Source of the DNA: SAR324 cluster bacterium
Lineage (GTDB): Bacteria > SAR324 > NAC60-12
Length of the DNA stretch: 64,000 nt
Direction of reading: 5' to 3'
Assembly (NCBI GenBank): GCA_028281495.1
Contig: JANQJU010000050.1
Coordinates: 57,922-121,921 of the forward strand
Position numbers and translations under genes: made by a program. Shown here one piece after another: positions 60,422-64,000 of the stretch. The notes below the pieces were generated by a model. It was not told the DNA's origin. It searched no databases and was given only the letters and a program-made list of their open reading frames with translations. Position 1 is the first letter of the stretch. The number at the start of each line of letters is the position of its first letter.

Positions 60422-63076
60422 ATGGAACTACTGAATAAAATTCTGAAATGGACCGAATCCGAACTCACGCTTTGGCAGCGAGATGCCGTCCGTCGGCTCT
60501 TGCAACAAGAAGGCGCACTGTCTGAACAAGATTATGAAGAACTGTATGAACTGTTCAAATTGGAAAATCAGCTTTTAACAACAAGCTCGCTCCAAGCCAT
60601 TCCGTTGACTTCGGCTCACCTTCCAACAATCGCGAAAGCGGGTGAGACGGTCCTTTTAAAAGAATTGCGAGACCTCAAGTATGTCAACCGCATCGCCTCC
60701 GGACAAGTACTCAAATTTTCACCACAAGGAATGACGATTATCTACGGACCAAACGGTAGTGGGAAATCAGGGTACGGTCGTGTCATGAAACGTGCCTGTC
60801 GTGCTCGCGACCAAACCGAACCGATTCACCCAGATGTCACCGATTCGAGTGTTCGGAATCGTATTCCTGAAGCCCATTTTGAGGTTGAAATCGGAGGAGT
60901 TGCTCAATCTGTGAAGTGGATATCGGGTCACCCATCGCCCGATGAACTCTCAACAGTCACAGTTTTTGACACTCGTTGCGCCCGAATCTATGTCACGGAA
61001 GAAAGCGATATTGCTTATTTGCCCTTGGGCCTCGATGTGTTGGAAAACCTAGCCCAACACGTTTTCCCAGAGTTGCGCCGTCGGCTGGACCTTGAAATTG
61101 AAAGCATCCATCTGGATCCCCGACCCTTTGACCATCTCACCGGCTCATCTGAGATAGGACAAATCATTGCTAGTAAGGCCGAAGCCGCCGATATTCGAGA
61201 AATCAAGCGACTCTCCACGGTGTCGGCATCAGAACAACAACGAATGCAAGACCTTGATCAAATCCTCTCCTCAGCCGATCCAAAAGAAAAAGCCCAAGAA
61301 CGACGCATGTCGCAACAACGATTGCAGGAGCTGGCCACTCGGATTGAATCGATGCTTGCTCTGGTATCCGATGCAGCCGTTTCGCAAATTAAAGCTTTAG
61401 ACGAAGCCTGCCAGCAAGCAATCCGAGCAGAGGCAACCGCAGCACAGGCCTTCCGTGCTGGTGAAACGCTTTTGCCCGGCACGGGAGATCACAGTTGGAA
61501 GTTGCTTTTTGATGCCGCACGACGATTTTCCACGGAAGTGGCATACCCCCAACACAAATTTCCTCATACCGATGAAGGAGCACTGTGTCCCTTATGTCAG
61601 CAACCTTTGGATGAGGGAGCCGCACGACTCCAACGATTTGAAACATACATTCAGGAGGATGCCGCACGGCATGCAAAACAAAAAAGGTGGGAGCTAACCA
61701 CTGCCCAAAACCGCCTTGAACAGAAACATCTCACATTGGGCCTCGACGATTCGTTGGCAATGGAACTCTCTCAATTGGATGCAACCCTCATTGCCCGGTT
61801 GAAAGCCTTCGAAGCTTCACTCCAGCATCGTCAAAAATCCTTGCTGGAGGCCCTTAAACTCCACTCATGGGATAGCATTCCGACGCTGAGTGAAAACCCA
61901 TATCAGCGTGTGAAAGATCTCGCGACAAGCCAACTTGCAGCGGCTCAAAGTTTTGAGCAAGCCGCTGACGAAACCAATAAAGTACAACTGAATTCAGAAC
62001 ATGAAAATTTGACCACACGACAAAAACTCAGTGAATGCCTCGATGCGGTATTGGAATGGATCGACCGTTCGAAAGCGAAACAAGCCTTGGAAGAATGCAA
62101 ACCCCAGTTCAATACGTTACGGATCTCGAATAAATCGAAGGAACTGGCCGACCAGGAAGTGACCGAGGCCCTAAAAGCCGCCCTGAACGAAGAATTTGAA
62201 GCGATTGGAATTGGACATATCCAAACCAAACTGCGCCGAAGAACGGAATACGGGAAAACCTTGCATCAGTTGTTACTCGATTTTCCCAATGAAAAAAAAT
62301 TAGAAGAGGTGTTGAGTGAGGGAGAACAACGGGCCATTGCCATCGGCTCCTTCTTGGCTGAACTCCAACTGGCGAACCATTCAGGAAGTTTGATTTTCGA
62401 CGATCCGGTATCGTCCTTAGATCATTGGCGTCGACAAATGGTGGCAAAACGTTTGGTCAATGAAGCTAAACAAAGACAAGTTGTAGTATTCACCCATGAC
62501 ACGTCCTTTTTAGGACAACTTCAGGATGAAATTCATAGTGCGTCCATTTGTCATGCCATTCAATATTTGGAGCATCAGAATCAAATACCAGGGCATGTGT
62601 TCAACGGCCTTCCTTGGGAACACAAGGGTTATAAAGACCGGATCAAAGTTTTGAAGCAAAAACAACGAGAAATCGCTCAACTACCTGGAGCAAACAGTCC
62701 TTATTTCGAGCATAAAAACACCATCCGAAAACACTATGGCTTTTTGCGAGCCACGATTGAGCGTGTTGTCCAAGATGTGGTGTTTAATGGGGTGGTTCGA
62801 CGTTATCGTGACTGGATTCGTTTTGGAGGCCTCGAAGCCACGGTTGGGTTTCAGATGGAGGAATATACCGAACTGGCTCGGCTCTACAAACGTTGCAGCG
62901 AAGTGATTGAAGCCCATGATCCCTCATCCGATAAAAACCCTACAGCCCCTACCGCACGAGAATTAGGCCATGATATAACAGCTCTGGAGAGCTGGGTTAC
63001 GCAAATCAAGGCACGGCAAAATCAACAAATGAAAGACGAACAGCAACACCTTGCCAATCTCCGAGTTGATCTATGA
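60422..63076 (+). CDS. RloC-like long ABC/AAA ATPase with zinc-hook-like CxxC
   Basis: 884 residues from ATG 60422 (MELLNKILKW); a TTG at 60392 is an alternative. Walker A is YGPNGSGKSGYGR (~108-120). A long coiled-coil-rich middle carries CPLCQQPLDEG (C389, C392), which resembles the Rad50/RloC zinc hook. The ABC signature is LSEGEQRAIAIGSF, Walker B and D-loop LIFDDPVSSLDH, and the H-loop VFTHD. After the ATPase, ~200 C-terminal residues include YGFLRATIERVV and a conserved-looking GHDITALESWV. RloC and PrrC are phage-activated tRNA anticodon nucleases with similar ATPase heads. Whether the C-terminus here is a nuclease is unknown. There is no adjacent restriction-modification gene in the window. 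Confidence 0.8.
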   Translation: MELLNKILKWTESELTLWQRDAVRRLLQQEGALSEQDYEELYELFKLENQLLTTSSLQAIPLTSAHLPTIAKAGETVLLKELRDLKYVNRIASGQVLKFSPQGMTIIYGPNGSGKSGYGRVMKRACRARDQTEPIHPDVTDSSVRNRIPEAHFEVEIGGVAQSVKWISGHPSPDELSTVTVFDTRCARIYVTEESDIAYLPLGLDVLENLAQHVFPELRRRLDLEIESIHLDPRPFDHLTGSSEIGQIIASKAEAADIREIKRLSTVSASEQQRMQDLDQILSSADPKEKAQERRMSQQRLQELATRIESMLALVSDAAVSQIKALDEACQQAIRAEATAAQAFRAGETLLPGTGDHSWKLLFDAARRFSTEVAYPQHKFPHTDEGALCPLCQQPLDEGAARLQRFETYIQEDAARHAKQKRWELTTAQNRLEQKHLTLGLDDSLAMELSQLDATLIARLKAFEASLQHRQKSLLEALKLHSWDSIPTLSENPYQRVKDLATSQLAAAQSFEQAADETNKVQLNSEHENLTTRQKLSECLDAVLEWIDRSKAKQALEECKPQFNTLRISNKSKELADQEVTEALKAALNEEFEAIGIGHIQTKLRRRTEYGKTLHQLLLDFPNEKKLEEVLSEGEQRAIAIGSFLAELQLANHSGSLIFDDPVSSLDHWRRQMVAKRLVNEAKQRQVVVFTHDTSFLGQLQDEIHSASICHAIQYLEHQNQIPGHVFNGLPWEHKGYKDRIKVLKQKQREIAQLPGANSPYFEHKNTIRKHYGFLRATIERVVQDVVFNGVVRRYRDWIRFGGLEATVGFQMEEYTELARLYKRCSEVIEAHDPSSDKNPTAPTARELGHDITALESWVTQIKARQNQQMKDEQQHLANLRVDL

Positions 63077-63440
63077 TCCATTCTGCGGGAATTTGACAAA
63101 GTCACTTTAGAGCACGTTGTAACGATTTACGTTTCCTCTTATTGTGGACCGGCAGCATGGGATTGGATCCTTAGAAAGCAGATATTTCTTTTATTGCACC
63201 AAAGAAAACGACGGCATCGATCATAACCTTGGCCAGGATGCCGTGGTGAAGCCCCCATGTATGCAACCTCCCCCCTCCTCGATCTCATGCCTCCAGAGAC
63301 TTATGCTTTCACTACTCTATTAAAACGTTATTGAAATACTTCACTCTGATATCCCGTTGTTTCCTAAGCTATCCTGATGCGGAAAACGCAAACCATCGTC
63401 CACGATGATGCCCCCAACCCCGTTTTTCAACACAGGAGTT
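63077..63440. other. Intergenic region, nothing supported
   Basis: 364 bp between the RloC-like gene and the last partial gene. A TTGACA at 63093-63098 has no good -10 partner. Short frames here are not supported. Confidence 0.45.
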
Positions 63441-64000
63441 ATGGAAGAAAAGACCAAAGAAAACCCAAGCCCCCAGGCAACTCAGGAAGACATCGAGGCG
63501 GTCAAGACCAGGGATTGGTATCCCAAAACCCGGTGGCATCGGTTGTTTGCCAACATTCAACAAGAATGGCTGGAAGATGTGAGGGTCACGGTCAAAGCCG
63601 AAACGCCCCTGTCTGCCGAACCCTTAAAAACTGACATGCTTCTCTTGAGCAGCACTTCCGATCACTGGACCCCACCACAACGCGCCAAATTGGCCGATGG
63701 CATCCGCGACACCCCCAAGGCATACGTTCTGATTGAATTCAAATACACCGAGTCGGCCAATACGGAGGCTTTCCTGCAAACCCAAGCCTATGATACGATG
63801 TATCGAAGGATCCACGATCTGGGGGAATCCGACTTCGCTTCCTTTCTGGTCAGCAGCCAAACCCCGCAACGCGAAACCTTGGAATGGCTAGGGTATCACT
63901 TAACCGAAAAACCGGGCGTTTATGTCAGCGACCAGTTTGCGATGAAACGGGTGGGGTTCCTCGATTTAAACCAGCTTTCCGACGACCCCCACAATGTGGC
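63441..64000 (+). CDS. PD-(D/E)XK-like protein, 5' part (gene cut by window edge)
   Basis: The frame opens at ATG 63441, right after CAGGAG (only two bases from the ATG, so the exact start is uncertain), and is open to the window end, giving 186+ residues. The core looks like a PD-(D/E)XK nuclease half: an acidic position in LKTDMLLLSS, then AYVLIEFKYTESANTEAFLQ (E-x-K on a beta strand), then a helix with QTQAYDTMYRR. This is the arrangement seen in Rpn/PDDEXK-type transposase-associated nucleases. No signal peptide is present. The rest of the protein is off the right edge. Its place after two PD-(D/E)XK ATPases and an RloC-like gene fits a defence or mobile block. Confidence 0.6.
   Translation, partial: MEEKTKENPSPQATQEDIEAVKTRDWYPKTRWHRLFANIQQEWLEDVRVTVKAETPLSAEPLKTDMLLLSSTSDHWTPPQRAKLADGIRDTPKAYVLIEFKYTESANTEAFLQTQAYDTMYRRIHDLGESDFASFLVSSQTPQRETLEWLGYHLTEKPGVYVSDQFAMKRVGFLDLNQLSDDPHNV

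Noticed and set aside
1..64000. tRNA, rRNA or riboswitch genes
   Set aside because: No cloverleaf, GTTCRANYC-type T-arm context or conserved riboswitch core was recognised by eye; a covariance search (tRNAscan-SE, Infernal) would be needed to exclude them.

Overview
The window reads as one contiguous piece of a Gram-negative bacterial chromosome: lipoprotein signal peptides with Cys lipoboxes, periplasmic binding proteins, a KefC-type antiporter, an UbiB/AarF kinase homologue and a perfect CIRCE operator. The mix of a TIGR02147-type regulator, very large multidomain sensor kinases, many calcium-loop-like and Ig-like surface lipoproteins and AAA/PD-(D/E)XK proteins suggests a deltaproteobacterial-like lineage (Bdellovibrionota, SAR324 or relatives). 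That placement is an inference from gene content only. No rRNA, tRNA, CRISPR array or intact insertion sequence was seen.

Layout. 0-5.3 kb: the end of a chemotaxis receptor, a small ABM-domain protein, an AarF-like kinase, an HTH protein and a translationally coupled acetyltransferase-like/methyltransferase pair. 5.7-12.1 kb: one 2133-residue protein joining a degenerate Ser/Thr kinase, an AAA ATPase, a helical-repeat region, GAF, histidine kinase, receiver and LytTR DNA-binding domains. 12.7-21.8 kb: beta-carbonic anhydrase, a pentapeptide-repeat remnant, a BNR-repeat lipoprotein followed by a TPR protein, a KefF-like/KefC-like pair, a hybrid histidine kinase, a crotonase and a DUF454 protein. 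21.8-25.8 kb: a yejB-yejE-yejA-like peptide importer without its ATPase. 25.8-32.1 kb: an AT-rich accessory stretch with a PatB-like lyase, a GNAT protein, a truncated SMI1/KNR4 gene, a stand-alone ABC six-TM protein and a VapA-like protein. 32.2-34.5 kb: a small secreted-protein pair and a receiver/PP2C phosphatase.

34.5-45.1 kb holds a family of large lipoproteins. Two full-length paralogues (1286 and 1399 aa) share a conserved N-terminal domain, 5-6 Ig-like repeats, two InlB-type repeats and six propeller-like repeats carrying C-x6-C. Two decayed remnants lie upstream, each with its own terminator. A diverged member lies at 54.1 kb. Between them are a CIRCE-controlled HtpX-like protease, a patatin-like phospholipase, a DUF805 protein, a periplasmic sugar-binding protein paired with a sensor kinase, a LamG lipoprotein and a secreted FGE/C-type-lectin-like protein preceded by an eight-copy 22-bp tandem repeat.

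55.7-64 kb looks like a defence or mobile-associated block: a TIGR02147-type regulator, two tandem paralogous AAA-like/PD-(D/E)XK proteins, a long RloC-like ABC ATPase with a CxxC zinc-hook-like motif, and the start of another PD-(D/E)XK-like gene.

Overall the window is rich in sensing and signal transduction (one chemoreceptor, three histidine kinases, one PP2C output protein) and in surface or periplasmic lipoproteins made of expandable repeats.
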